Shown here: piece by piece, positions 30,817 through 43,456 of the stretch
How the letters are laid out: every line of letters starts with the position of its first letter
How positions within the stretch are numbered: the stretch's first letter is position 1
Source: Fonsecaea monophora
Taxonomy: Eukaryota > Ascomycota > Eurotiomycetes > Chaetothyriales > Herpotrichiellaceae
DNA: 64,000 nucleotides
Direction: 5' to 3'
Assembly: GCF_001642475.1 (NCBI RefSeq)
Contig: NW_019173980.1
Location: 1-64,000 of the forward strand
Translations under genes and position numbers: made by a program
Notes under the pieces: model-generated
The model's database searches: none
Told to the model about the DNA's origin: nothing
The model's input: only the letters and a program-made list of their open reading frames with translations

Positions 30817-33328
30817 TCATTTCTTGTTCCTCTCCGCCTGGGCCTTGAGGAACTCGGACTGGAGCTCCTTTTGCAGCTGCATCGGCGCACGCTCGTAGTG
30901 GCTGAACTCCATGCTGAACTCGCCCTTGCCCTGCGTCGCCGCGCGGAGGTTGCCGCTGAACCCAAACATGCCGTTAAGACTGGTGTCGGCCCAGACGGTG
31001 AATTCGTCCACGCCGACCTCGGTGTCGTTGATCACCGCATTCCGCTTCTGCAACAGCCCGACCACGTTGCCCTGAAACTCGGTCGGGGCCGTCACGACCG
31101 TCTTCATCATAGGCTCCAGCACCACTGGGTCGGCGTCCATGAATGCCTTGCGGAAGGCCTGCTGCGTTGCGTTTTTAAAGGCCATTTCGCTCGAATCGGT
31201 CATGTGGGTCGCACCGTCGTTGATGACCATGGTCGCGCCGAGCACTTTGTGGCCGACCAGAGGACCCTTTTCGCAAGACAGGTGGAAACCCTTTTCACAA
31301 GCGAACAAGAATTTCTCCGAGATGGCGCCACCAATAATGTGTTCTTCAAAGTGGTTGCCCTCGAGGTTACCCTTGGGCTCCATATAACCTGCAACACGTG
31401 CGTAATCACCTGCTCCGCCAGTCTGTTTCTTGAGCAAATGGTTGAAGTCGACGCGTTTGGTGATGGTCTCTCGGTAAGCAACCCGCGGGGGGCCGGTCTC
31501 GCACTCGACCTTGTATTCTCGGCGCATGCGCTCGACGTAGACCTCTAAGTGAAGTTCGCCCATGCCCGAGATGATCGTCTGCTCGCTTTCGGTGTCAAAG
31601 TGAACTCTAAAGGTCGGATCCTCGCGCTGGAACCGCGCGATGGCTTTGGAGAAGTTGGGCAAGTCTTTGTTGTTCTTTGGCTTGATGCTGAGGGAAATGA
31701 CGGGTTCGGGCACGAACATGCTGGTCATGGTGTACCCCAATTGTCCGTCCGTGAACGTGTCACCCGATGCACATTCGATTCCAAACACCGCACAGATCTC
31801 TCCGGCGCCGATCTCGTTGACTTCTTCCATCTCGTTGGAGTGCATGCGGACGATACGGGGAATCTTGACCCGCTTGTCGGTCCGAGCATTGAACACGTTG
31901 AGGCCTTTTCGCAATTTGCCCTGATACACGCGGATATACGTGAGCTGCCCAAAGTTTGATTCTTCCAACTTGAATGCAAGACCGACAAAAGGCAACGAGT
32001 TATAAGGGACAAGCTTGACGGGGGCCTCCTTCTGTCTTCGGTCGAGAGCGGTGTTGGACACCTCGGAGGGGTTGGGAAGATAATCGCAGACACCGTCGAG
32101 CATCGGTTGGATAAATTTGTCGGCGAGGGCAGATCCCATAAAGACGGGAGTGAATTTGAGCGAGATGGTGGCCCTCCGGATGGCGGCCTTTAGCTGCTCG
32201 GTCGTAGGCTCCTGTTCATCCAGAAACAAGTTGGCAATCTCGTCATCGACGTCGGCAAGTGTTTCGATCAGCTGTGCCCTCTTCTCTTTGGCGAGCTGTT
32301 GGACCTCGGCCGGGATTTCATCCTTGGTGACAATGATCTCGCCACGTTCACCCTCAGCATAGTTTGTCTTCATGGTGATCAAGTCAACGACGCCGCGGAA
32401 CTCGTCTTCGGCACCAATGGGCACCTGAACAGCCGCAGCGGCGATTTTGAGCTTCTTGTTGATCTGGTCGACGGCTTTCCACGGGTTTGCGCCCATTCTG
32501 TCCATTTTGTTGATGAAGCTGATTCGGGGCACGTTGTACCTCCGCATCTGCCGATCCACTGTGATGGTCTGACTTTGGACGCCGGACACCGCACACAGAA
32601 TCATGACGGCACCATCCAGCACCCGCAGTGCACGCTCCACCTCGATGGTAAAGTCAATGTGTCCGGGCGTGTCAATCAAGTTGATGTGGTATTTTTCTTC
32701 CTTGCCGTTCTCCTTTTTGACCCAGTCACAGAAAGTGGCTGCGGATTGAATGGTGATGCCCTTTTCTCTCTCGAGTTCCATCGAGTCCATTTTCGCGCCA
32801 ACGGCGTCTTTGCCGCGAACTTCGTGGATGGACTTGATCCGGCCCGTGTAGAATAGGACACGTTCCGTCGCCGTCGTTTTGCCAGAGTCAATATGTGCCT
32901 GTCGACGTCAACCAACTTGTACCTAAGCAAACCGAGGCCCGTGACTGACCGCAATACCAATGTTCCGCACTCTTGATAACCGGTGCGCTTCCTCGGGCGA
33001 TAGGTTGTGAATAATGGTTTCTTGAGAGAGGGCGTCGGGGTCATCCTGGGCTTCTTCCAGCCTGTCACGTATTAGACGAGGGACAGGGGAAAGCAGTGAG
33101 AAGTGCTTACATTGCAGCTGCGGCGCCGGCGGCACCTCGCCGTTGCTGCCACCGTCGATCCAGCGGCCATTGTTTCGACTGCGACCGCAGGCTCGCGGAC
33201 AAGGTCGGGAGAACTGCAGTGGAAGCACAGCGTCGGCCAAGCCAGTGTCGTGCGAGACTTGAGTTGTGCGAGCGTGTCAAATTGCCGAGAAGCCTCGAGG
33301 ACCCTCCGATAGCACGCGAGGCACTCAT
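30817..33328 (-). CDS. mef1: mitochondrial elongation factor G
   Basis: This GTPase moves tRNAs and mRNA through the mitochondrial ribosome. Three exons, 33328-33111, 33061-32950 and 32898-30817, give 803 aa. The first 70 residues are Arg/Ser/Ala-rich with few acids, a mitochondrial presequence. The GTPase domain has AHIDSGKTT (P-loop, just after the second intron), the EREKGITIQSA switch I, DTPGHIDF and NKMDRMG. Domains II to V follow, with the GELHLEVYVERM motif and the FSGNLRAATQGKGEFSMEF stretch near the end, as in EF-G1. The chosen start begins the presequence, and no in-frame ATG nearer the domain would keep the first exon's targeting sequence. MEF1-type EF-G1 is the translocase, as opposed to the recycling factor MEF2. 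Confidence 0.95.
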
Positions 33329-33612
33329 CTTGACAGTTCGTTGATGCTGAGGCCACGAATGCTGGAACGCAGATCCTCGAACATTCAATGCTCGGATCGG
33401 TTGACGGGGAACTTTTTTTCTTGAAGCTCAACCCTGCGTCGCCAAGACAGACCCCGGTCGTCCACATCAGCCAATCATGTTGGTCTTTATTGAGCGAGTA
33501 TCCCAAGGTTGAGAACCATGTTCGTTTCGACGCCCACGAGATAGGAAGAACATAACAATTGCTGTTGCGGTAAAGTTACGCTAGATTTCCTCTCATAACA
33601 TGTTCCAACTGT

Positions 33613-35824
33613 TCATTCTTCAACCTGGCCTTCTGGGAAATACACAACATCACCAAACTGTCCGGGGTAGGAAAAATGGATTTGCGAAGAATCATGTCCA
33701 AAATCTTGGGGGTCACCAACCGCAGCATGAAACAAATCACCTGCAAGCAACGGTTCAAACAATGCATCGATACTCTGTTGATCAAGGCGACTTTCTTGAA
33801 CCTGTGAAGTGCGCGGAGCGTATCCAACATCGACGTGCGAACCTGGAAGATTTCGGGGCAAGGTATGTAGAGCCGCGTCCACGCCAGCAGCAATATCGCT
33901 CGGAGATGCTTGATGTACGCTTCTCTCGATTGTCTCTAGAGAGGTACTGGCCAGCAGAGATGGTGCTTCGACGACATTCATCGATGGATCTAGATTTTGG
34001 GCACTGCTGCGGGTCCGTAATACCTCGGAGATGGGAGCTGGACGGCATAAGCGAGGCATGCATCTGTTAGCAATGTGTTGGAGATATCTCTGGCCTGCCT
34101 CCTGTTGAACTTCTCGAAGTAGTCGCTCTTGGCCGCCAGGGGTCAAATGTGTCAGAAGACCTGTTCGCTCCTGGACAGCTGGTATCAGTTGTCCTAAAGC
34201 TCTCTCTGAGAACAGAAGAAATTGGCGGAGATGCTCTGCCGCAGGTCCTTCGTAATCTGTTGAGATAATAAGCGACGGTCGTAAAGCTGCTTTCATTGTC
34301 ACTTACATGGACTGACCGGACGATCCTTAGCAGCACCGGGGAAGAAAGTGTCATAAATCTTGTGCCAGTATGCAATCCTGTCCGTGCGCGGGGAGTTTTT
34401 GCGATCGAGCCCGAGCTCCTCGGCCAAGTCCTTACTGATCTTCTCCACAAAGAGCGGTGGTTCAAGGACGGGGCACATCGGGGTTTCGCGCAAATGGGCT
34501 GCGACCATGGCCTGCGAAGAGAAATCGCGCCTACAGCATCGACAGCAGTAATATCGAGGGGCATAATGATTTCGTTGAAGGTGTTGCCTAGCAGGAGTTA
34601 GCCGACTTCACGGATGCGACTTTAGAGACCTTACTTTAGACGTGCAATATTCATAAAGCTGGAAGTAGCACAGCAATGATATGCTTCGTCTGCCGATTCT
34701 GGCCCAAACAACACGTTGTCATACTTGTTGAAGGGGCACGCAAGTGGTCGGATATCATGCTCGTCTGCACATGTGGCATCTACTCGCTTGCGTTTTGCGC
34801 CTCTCTCCCCGTCTTCGTCGTCCAATTCGTCTTCGGAAGTATCTTGCCTTTTCTTTCCACTCGCTCGACTATTCCGAGATGATGACTTGTGTCCAAGGAC
34901 ATCTTTTGTGTGGTTTGGCCCGTCCCTGGGCTGCTGAGCAGACTCGGAAGGTGCTGTCACCAACTTCAGGAATGTCCAAAGCAAGGTATAGCACGACAGA
35001 GAAACGACCAGGTTCACGTCTCGCTCTCGGCCATCCTCGGTCCAGCCAGAGCTTGATGTTTCTGAGGTAGAAGAGTTGAGCGTCCTGCTAAGGCTTGGGG
35101 AGGCGAGACCCGCGACCTGTAACTCAGACTGTGACTGGGGCGATGGGTGCCTCGCACGACCGATGACTGGGAAATGCAAGGCTCTCGGTGCCATCGTAGT
35201 GATGTTGACATGTCGCGAGTCGGTCGTGGCAGACACAAGTGCATTGCTGAACTCAGGTGTGAAAGGATCTGATTCCTCCGCAAGTCCGACTGAGATTACT
35301 TGAACAGGGGTTTGTCTCTCCTGAACCTGGGATGCATTGCCGGGATTGTCGGTTGATTTATCTTCAGGCGGGGCTTGATCATGGGCTCCAGATCGTGTGT
35401 TGTTGACTTTACGGCCGGCCAAATAGACGGAGGGTCTAGCGAGACTTCCTGCCGTATCGGCAGCGGCCTTTCTGCAATTTCCAAGTGCCCCCTCTTCCTT
35501 TCGATGGCGTGAATAGGCTTCGGGTCCCGCAAATAACTGCTTACATCCACGGCAACGAACATATTCATGCTTCTCCAAAAGATGGATTCTGAGCAAAGAA
35601 ATGTGTTTGAAAAGTCTACCGCAGTGTTCACAAGGATAGTCGTTGCTGGGTTGAGGCTCTTCATTTTCCCGTAAGTCAACCAGAGGCCAGCTTACGTCTT
35701 GGTCATCGCTTTCTTGCCCTGGCCCTTTTGATACTGGTCGCAGAAATCCCCCTACCAGCATGTCATGCTCAGATCTTCTTCTAGGGAAGCGGTCAAGAGC
35801 AAGTATAGTTCGAGTGTCAGCCAT
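33613..35824 (-). CDS. C2H2 zinc-finger protein
   Basis: Three exons, 35824-34635, 34587-34307 and 34256-33613, give 704 aa. An N-terminal pair of fingers lies at residues 65-116: CEHCGRLFKHISLLRIHLLEKH is classical, and the next (CRGCKQLFAGPEAYSRH) ends with Cys in place of the last His. After a long disordered region comes a module common in filamentous ascomycetes: CPFNKYD, then FMNIARLKQHLQRNH, then YYCCRCCRRDFSSQAMVAAHLRE, spanning the first intron. The region after it (ISKDLAEELGLDRK, KIYDTFFPGA) is also typical of that module. A basic SGKKRQD..GAKRKR stretch could be a nuclear signal. Such proteins are thought to be regulators; target and pathway are unknown. The 1-kb gap to the next gene is divergent. 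Confidence 0.8.
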
Positions 35825-36669
35825 GGCATTTGTTCTGGGCGGAAGTTCCTAATCTGCAGGGGGGTTGCAGAACAGGTGTGAAGGTGTTAATCCCGTATAC
35901 TACTTCTCTGACACGGTGGACCACTGAGGTTCTTCAAAAAAAAAAAAGCGTCTGGGTGTTGACGTCGATACAAGAATCAGGGCGCCATCTTGGAGAGGAG
36001 TGTGTCACTCAGGATGTCTCCGCAAGTGTCGTCTGGGAGAACTCAGATCGACAGACGCGGGAACAAGAAGAGTGAGGTGAGGTTTGGTGTCGACGTTGAG
36101 TCCCGCACTAGCGCCAGGGGAGGGTGTGCCTCTCATAAAAAAGGTGGTGGAGAGTGTGTGTTGTGCTCGAGTTCACAGCTGTGAATTGACTGATACATGT
36201 AATTGCTCGGCGTCGGTACAAGCAGGCATGTCGAGGCCCAACCACGGAGAAACTTTGATCCGAGACTACAGACTTTGCTTATTCGTCTGGCAGAGACTCG
36301 GTTCAATCTGGAATGGCTTGCCACGACCAACTCTTCTCCTCTCCGTGTCCATGCACATGTTCCGCGTCTCTCGCTCAGGTGTGTGAACGTTGCCTCTCCC
36401 ATCGGCAACCAATCAACTAACATAAACCACTAACATACGCATGGTGTTGGTTCATTGGCCAATACTGCAGGCAGCCTGACAGCCTAATGCCTCCATATGG
36501 CCGACTCCTCGGCGAACTCGGCTCTATCGCTGATAGTCGCCATTACAACGGGCGATACAAATGGCTATATAAATGAACTGACTGTCGTCGTCTTCGAGAA
36601 TGAAGAGCGAGATTAGAGTCTAACAAAGATTTGTTTTCGACTTAATCCACGAACCAGGATCTCTTCATC
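35825..36669. other. divergent promoter region, C2H2 / O-methyltransferase
   Basis: The two genes are read outwards. A poly-A tract of about twelve bases lies near 35938-35949. No gene is seen. Confidence 0.5.
36566..36574 (+). promoter_or_regulatory. TATA box of the O-methyltransferase gene
   Basis: The sequence TATATAAAT lies about 95 bp before the ATG of the O-methyltransferase gene, on the same strand and at a distance that fits a fungal core promoter. Confidence 0.55.
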
Positions 36670-37380
36670 ATGTCCCTCTACCAACGCGCTCAGAACATCG
36701 ACGCTGTCGCAGAATCCTCCCTTCTCCCACAACCCAATACGGCTCTCTCCCAAGCTCTTTCTTATGCTCTTGAGAACTCCGCCGCCAACAGTCTTCCACC
36801 CATAACCATCTCCCCTTTACAAGGCCAATACCTGGCGATCCAAGCACAGCTGATCAACGCGAAGAACATCCTAGAAGTCGGCACGCTGGGAGGTTATTCG
36901 ACACTCTGGTTCTTGAGTGCCGGCGCCCACGTCACTTCTCTCGAGATAAACCCTCATCACCGTGATGTGGCGATCCAAAACCTCAGACATGCGGGCTACG
37001 AAGAGGAGAAGGATTTTGAAATCATCCTCGGACCCGCGTTGGACAGCCTCCCCAAACTTCTTGTACAACAACAGAACGGCAAAAGGGCCAAGTTCGACTT
37101 GATCTTCATTGACGCCGACTGGGCCGAGCAATACGATTATTTCCAACACGCCGTGCGGCTTGCGCGCCCAAATGCCTGCATTTACATCGACAACGTCGTT
37201 CGTGAGATACTCGAGGGAACCGATAGTGAAGATCTGGAAGCTGGGCGGAAGGAGAGTCTGCCGGTCAAGGTAGGGAAAGACGACAGAGTAAAGGCCACAC
37301 TAGTTAGTGTGGTCAGTAGCCACAAGGGACGCGAAAGCGAGACGTTTGATGGGTTTCTCTTGGCCATTGTCAAGGGTTAG
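36670..37380 (+). CDS. class I SAM-dependent O-methyltransferase (family 3)
   Basis: This is a single-exon protein of 236 aa, the normal length of the CCoAOMT-like family 3. The SAM-binding motif is LEVGTLGGYSTLW, followed by the acidic SLEINPHH and the metal-ligand motif FDLIFIDADW. NVV (IYIDNVVREI) supplies the next metal ligand. The C-terminus ETFDGFLLAIVKG closes the Rossmann sheet. The family methylates catechol-type hydroxyls with a divalent metal. There is no secondary-metabolite gene nearby, so a general detoxifying or housekeeping role is as likely as a pathway role. A TATA box lies about 95 bp upstream. Confidence 0.93.
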   Translation: MSLYQRAQNIDAVAESSLLPQPNTALSQALSYALENSAANSLPPITISPLQGQYLAIQAQLINAKNILEVGTLGGYSTLWFLSAGAHVTSLEINPHHRDVAIQNLRHAGYEEEKDFEIILGPALDSLPKLLVQQQNGKRAKFDLIFIDADWAEQYDYFQHAVRLARPNACIYIDNVVREILEGTDSEDLEAGRKESLPVKVGKDDRVKATLVSVVSSHKGRESETFDGFLLAIVKG

Positions 37381-37570
37381 GGAATCAGAAGCACTGGGAT
37401 TGTTAGAGGTGCCTTTCTGCTGAAGACAAGAATTGAGCGAGTTGGTGACGCACCTGACCAAGTCGACATGCTTCAAAGATCAACGGCATTGTCCAATTCA
37501 AACTCTGGCCCATTTATCTTGACATCTTTGGCACCAAATTTCTCGGAAGTACTCTCACTCTACCACATGG

Positions 37571-40151
37571 TCATACCTCCTTCACGAAGCCCACCTCGAC
37601 AACCTTCTCCACCGGCACGTTCAAGGCCTGGACTTTTGTTCGCGTATTCTCACGAAGCCACAAAAATATTTCCAATATGCCTCTGCGCATGATATACTTT
37701 GGAGAAAGTTTCCCCTCCTTCTTCACGCGCATTTGTTCTTTGCCCACGATGTAGACCACCTGGCTTTCGTACGCTCGTTGCAGTTCGGAGAGTCTATGAG
37801 TGAGCTCGAGATTTTCCAAGGAAGGGCGTCCGGACCCTGGTGTGGATGAAGCGATTTCGGCATAAGAGATGACAGGATCTCTTTCTTTTGCACCTTCAAT
37901 GATCAAATCTGCGTCTCCTGCTGAGATGATGTCCACATATTCGCGGATGAGATAATTTCGGATCTGCTCGTACAGCATGCCTCCCAAATCATTTGACACG
38001 ATTTCGTCGTTGTATCCATGCCGAATGATGACGCGATATGTATCAGGCATGATTCGCTTGCTGTCTCCATCTTCGTCCCCGATATAGCACCGCGACACCG
38101 CGTATCTCTCGTCGGGCGGCACAGTGGGAATCTGCAAGGGTCGCAAGTGGAACAAGACAATGACATCGTTCGCAGCATGGAATTTCTGCAAAAAGTGGAT
38201 GAACACTGTCGGTGTACTGGAGGGTAGACCTGACTTGTCAAAGAAAATCCCCATGCCTTCAATACGCCTGACCTCTTGACCGCCAAACGCCGGCGAAAGC
38301 TTCAGCCTTCGAGTATAGATATTGCTGCTATCCGTGACAGGAGTCGCGATGGCCTGGATTAGATGACTTGGTGGGAAGCGATCTGATGCTTCAGCGCGCC
38401 ATTGCTGTTCCTTGCCGTAGCGCCAGAGGAGGAAGGTGGACGAAAGAGCAACTGCCAGGACCAGAGTGAACCATGCGCCTTCCGGTACCTTTGTCACGGC
38501 CGAGGAGAGGAAGGTGCCATCAAAGAGAGCGAAGATGAGCCAAACGGGTAGCACAATAACAGCTGGGACACGCCAGACAATCAAGGCTACTACGGCGACC
38601 ATACAGGTTGTCAGCATGGTCACCAAGATCTGTGGAGCGAGGATGATCAGTTCAACCGCTCTTGGAAGATGATGAATGACAATGCAGAGTCGACCACGTA
38701 CCACGCAGACACCATAGGCATGACCCAATTTCGTAGTATTGGTATAGACTCCGGTCACGACGACGGCACCAATCATCAGAAGCCAGTTCGCAATGGGAAT
38801 GTAGACTTGGCCGTAGAAGATCTTCGATGTATGCACGACCTTTATTTGTGGAAAGTAGCTTAGTTTCATGATTTGGGTGAGTAGCTGAAAGACTGCTGTG
38901 ATGATTGCTTGACTCGCAACGACAGCTGCCAAAATCGCGACGATCAGCGACGGCCAGAAACATCCCGGTGGAACTGTATTGTAGAACGGATTCGACCATG
39001 CAGACGGGTCGTCAGAAATATATGCTGCTTGGCCGATGTAACCGAGCAATAGACAAGGGAAGGCGAACGTGAGCCAGGAGAGCTGGATGGCGCGTTGAGT
39101 AAATGCCCCCAGGTCGGCGAAGAGGGCTTCACAACCAGTAAATGCTAGAAGAATACCTCCCAGGCTTTTCCAACCATCCGCCTTATTCCGGACCAAGTAG
39201 GCTCCAGCGAAGTAAGGTGAAAACGCTTTGACCACCGACGAGTCATGTCGAGCTAGATTGTATATGCCGAATGTAGCGTTGAGGAGGAGCCAGACAATAA
39301 CAATCGGGGCAAACGTGTTGGCCAATTTCGTCACACCAAAAGGTTGAACCAAGAAAAGGACGATAAGAATAGCGCATGACGATCCGATGACTATACTCTG
39401 TGATATAGTAGGGTGGACCACCTCTATACCTTGGATAGCACCGAGCACCGATTGTGCAGGTGTAAGGACGCCGTCAGACATGACGAGAGCGACGCCAAAC
39501 ACTCCAAAGACTTTTAGTAGCCATTGTGTCGTCTGTGACCGTTCCATAAGACCTCGAGCCTTTTGCGCTGGTCTTCCTAGATCACTAGCAGTATAGCGTT
39601 CTATTTTGACCAACTGCTCTTCGCGAGGATCACGTCTGACAATATTTGCGTACCTCGACAGGAGGGAGAAGAGGGCGAATGTTCCTCCCTCGCCTTCGTC
39701 GTCCGCAGAAAGAACAATCAGGCAGTATTTGATGCTCACCATGATAGTGAGTGACCAGATGATCAAAGACAAAGCTCCAAGAAGGTCATCATAAGAAGGG
39801 TCGTGCGTAAAAGTCGACGAGTAGACATAGAGAGGACTTGTGCCGATATCGCCGTAGATGACCCCGGTGGACTGGTATGCCAGCCATAGCAGCTTGATGC
39901 CTGTGAAGGTCTGCCTCTGATCAGTGTCGTTGTGCAGCGGCGGAGACAGACAGCCTGCCATTTACCTGTTTCCTCTTGAGGTCCCGGTCCTGGATTTTGA
40001 AGGACTCTGTATCGTCCTCACTTCTCATATGTCTTCTCGAGTTCTGAGCACGAATGCTTCCAACCCCCGCCACTTCTCTGCTTCTTAAAGTGTAGAAGTG
40101 TGATGCTACAGGTTGGATAGCATCACCAGATTGAGCGCTAGGGCGGGCCAT
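37571..40151 (-). CDS. KUP/HAK-family potassium transporter
   Basis: This is a high-affinity K+ uptake protein of the plasma membrane, probably proton-coupled. Three exons, 40151-39966, 39910-38702 and 38629-37571, give 817 aa. The first membrane helix carries GVIYGDIGTSPLYVYSSTF, the family signature. About twelve membrane segments follow, with DGVLTPAQSVLGAI, GCEALFADLGAF and NTTKLGHAYGVCV among the conserved blocks. A cytosolic tail of about 300 residues ends the protein. Intron 2 (38630-38701) is 72 bp, divisible by three and stop-free; family alignment (GVCV joined to ILVTMLTT) shows that it is an intron. Intron 1 has two possible acceptors, at AGAG or at AGGCAG, five bases apart. I chose the one giving KRKQTFTGIKLL. 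A start at the internal Met of exon 1 is possible. Confidence 0.92.
38630..38701 (-). other. 72-bp stop-free, frame-keeping intron in the K+ transporter gene
   Basis: It starts GTACGT, has an ACTGAT branch-like site and ends CCACAG. Read through, it would add 24 residues (VRGRLCIVIHH...) inside the membrane segment after NTTKLGHAYGVCV, where the family has none. Confidence 0.8.
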
Positions 40152-41290
40152 TCGGTCAAGGCTTTGTCAAGTCGCACAGCCTCAGTGGGAAATCTCGAGA
40201 CTTGTCAATTTCGCCGAGACCTCAGTCACATCAACAGACTCTCAAAGGACGCTGGAAGAAGGACAGGAGCCGAGGGAAGAAGACGCCCAGCTTGTGGGAT
40301 GCCGGCATGAAATACATCTTGTGGGCGGGAGCAACATAGGCGCGTGATAAGCCCGTTTCTGCTGGAGCGTCGAGACGTGCGTGGACAGCGCACGACTCTT
40401 GGGAGGCAGAAGTGACCGGGAGACATGTGGGATCGTATGCTGCATGGATCTGCATCGCCACAATGCCATGAGCCCGCATACCCCACCGCCCAGACGAAAC
40501 CAAGCGCATTATTGCAGAGGCAGACAGAGGGTGAGAGAGTCTGATTCTGCGCCTGATCTGGTAACGGGAGGGAATACAAATGACAAAGGAAATTTGTCAG
40601 AAGCTTTAGAGCGCAGGGAAGGAACTCCTGGAAATACATAGACAACCACTGCTCGCTCGGTACAGCATCTCAGGTGCTTTTCTTCCACGAATCAATGGAG
40701 AGACGATGGATGAGATAACGAGCAGTTGCAACTAGCTGCATTCCATCTTCGAGGCATGAACAACGACAACCGAGCGAGAAGCGTACATAGGATGCATGGT
40801 GCACCCAAAAATGCCTCATGTAAGAAAAAAGACGATGCGATGAGGTTCGAGGTACGCAGTTTACGAGGCGGGCAGGCCATGAAGTGGAGGCAACAAGGTA
40901 GAGAAGCCGCACGCTTGAGGCCCTCTAGTGTCGGCACATGGTGCACGGACCAGTAGAAGATGGTCTCACCCGTTCAGCTGCTGTTCCGTCCATCCGGCAT
41001 GTGAAGTTGTGGCATGGGGTTTCCTGTCGGTCCTGTTGGACCAGTTCAAGTTGTCACTTCCACAAACATACCCATCAGTAAGTAGCCAGGGTGGGTAGAC
41101 AGACATAGGGCTCGTAGAAGGAGCATGTCTTGCGCTTTTCGGGTACTTCTCCTGGGGACTTGTCGAGATTGACGTGATATATGGCATATTCGAACCAGGC
41201 CTCTCCAGTATTCCCTTTGTAACCACTCGGGCCACCAAAGAGGTCGATTGAAACGCAAAAACAAATTGCCGCAGCCGTGGGTTCCCTCTA
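40152..41290. other. intergenic, promoter of the K+ transporter gene
   Basis: Both neighbours are on the minus strand. Open frames here are short and overlapping. I see no gene or RNA. Confidence 0.5.
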
Positions 41291-43456
41291 TTACTCTATT
41301 CTCTTCTTGCCCTCTTCCATATATCCCATATTTGCCGCGCTCGCGTTCCTCAGTCTTCTATCCTTGCCGCCTGCCGAGGCGATGATCGGTCCAACGATCT
41401 TGTCCTTGTGGGCTCGTGATAAAGCCTCTGAATACCCTTCACTCGCGAATGATGGTGTGTTGAGCTTCGGCCAATTCACATAGAGCAGTCCATGTGCATA
41501 GATGAACTGGAACGCCCACCCTGCCACAACCAGACACAAAATAACAAAGATACGCAGCGGCCAGATTGCTGCATCTGGAGGTCGGCGAGTAAGAAGAGAC
41601 ACGAAAACGATAAACAATGACGCTGCCAACACATAGGGCACAGCTTGAATGATGAGTGGTCTTCGGTCGGCAAACATCAAAGAAGATCCAACACCATAGG
41701 TGGACGGCAGATAGGTTCCCAAGAAGAGGTCGAAGCTGTCCTGTCGAGGGCCATCAAGAAAGTTGTTGCGGATATAGCGCGTGGCTGAGTTGTTGAAATC
41801 CTGCACAGCCCCAGCTCTCGTGCGTTTTCCGGTGCGAGTAAAGTCCGTCTTCAGTGCACCGGTTCCCGAATATGAATTCGACACCACGTCGGCGTTGTCA
41901 GCCCATACATTGCGGAATAGGAACTCGAAGGCTCTGTCGTCTTGTGCCCTCTCGCCGGGTTGCAGGATGCCGGCATCTTGGAACTGCTGAGTCAAGGCCC
42001 ATCTGCCCAACATGCTTTGAACCACATTTGTCCGATCTAGGCAGTCCATACAATTGGTGCGCACCACTGCGGTCTGCCGACATCGAACTTCGAGTGCTCC
42101 AGATGGATCTCCGGGCATTTCGACGCCCCGGAAATACTGTCCTTTCCTCAAACCATCCAGTAACTCGTCCAGCAAGAGTTCAGCACGGTGCCATTTGTAC
42201 CCTTTGGTCTCGCTGTGGAAATCAAAGTAGATGTAGTGCAGTTTGTCCATCCTCTGACGGCTGGTCTGCGGCTCAATATCTCGGAACTTTTCATCCGTTC
42301 GCGGATCGGCTTCGACGGACTCATCTGGAGAGCTGACGAGGATGCGGACCATCTGTTCATAAGCCTTCTTCACCCGTTCCTCCCTGCCGCGCTGATTGAC
42401 CAGGTTGACCAGGTAGTTCTCGCCATATATTCTGATCTGCTCGTCAAAGTGCTTCCGCGCAGCATCGACTGCAGACTCGACCCCTCGAATTTGCAGCTTC
42501 GGTGTGTAGCGGAGATCATTGATTTCAGCCCAGAAGACAGGGACACTGCCTATTCATGACAATGTTAATATTGGAAACGACTAAAAAGAATGGCTCTGCT
42601 TACCGCGCGTCTGGACGTATGACATGACTTGGGTTTCCGCGGTCTGCCCTCCGGCAATTCCGTTCTGCATACGTTGTCCACCGGAGTAGCCCACGGGGCC
42701 CGACGCATCGTTGAGCAAAGCAATCTGCTCCGTCTCGTTGAAGTTTGCTACATGCCCGTCCTCATCAACGCCCCGAGAGAAGTATCTTGTCCCACCGCGA
42801 AATCTAGATCTTCTAGTGATAAGGGCGAAAGTGAATGGAGTGTTCTTGATCTTGGCCGGTGTGATACGCAACATGCCATGCATGACCGGGAGAATATATG
42901 GATCGGCCCCAGGTTGTTGTTGTCCTCGCAACCCTCCCAGTCTGAAGTCGATGAGGTCTGTCTGAACGAATCTGTTCCAAAAGAAGCGATCATCTGCTCT
43001 CTTCCACATCGGCTGCGAGAGATCCGACTCGGACTGGCGCTGGAAGCTGGACGTGATATCAATCGAGTAGGAAAAGTACATGGGACTCGAGCTAAGCAAC
43101 GCCTTAAGGTAGGAGAGGTAGGTATCTTCATCGGGGTCTCGGACGGGTCGTTCCCGCAAAGGGAGAAATTCTGTAGCGACCACCTTATAGACCATATGGC
43201 CACGCAGTCTGCCCATGGGTTGTGCTTTGGTGATGATAATGATATATTTGTCCAGCTTCAGTTTGATGATGCCCAAAATCCCAGCGACACTCGTCACTCG
43301 TTTTGCCCCCAGGAGAGATCCATCGTTCAGTCGAATGTCCCCCGACGGCCTCTCCACCACCAGGGTGGGCGCAGAGGAGTTGGAAGGGGAGGTGAATGCA
43401 TAGTGGCTGGTGGAAGCGTGGACATTGATGTCTCGAAAGGGCAGCAAGTTAGCCAT
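41291..43456 (-). CDS. sac1: phosphoinositide phosphatase SAC1
   Basis: This lipid phosphatase of the ER and Golgi removes phosphates from PI4P and PI3P. Two exons, 43456-42604 and 42549-41291, give 703 aa, a usual size for filamentous fungi (yeast about 620). The catalytic CX5R(T) motif is CMDCLDRTN at about residues 451-459. The N-terminal SAC fold runs over GILGIIKLKLDKYIIIIT and the FFWNRFVQTDLIDF stretch. Two membrane helices near the C-terminus (PYVLAASLFIVFVSLL and FVILCLVVAGWAFQFIY) anchor it with both ends in the cytosol. The C-terminus is charged (GKKRIE). It shares a 361-bp divergent promoter region with the Rab5 gene. Confidence 0.96.

Noticed and set aside
30670..31548. Plus-strand 292-codon frame
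   Set aside because: Antisense to the MEF1 C-terminal half.
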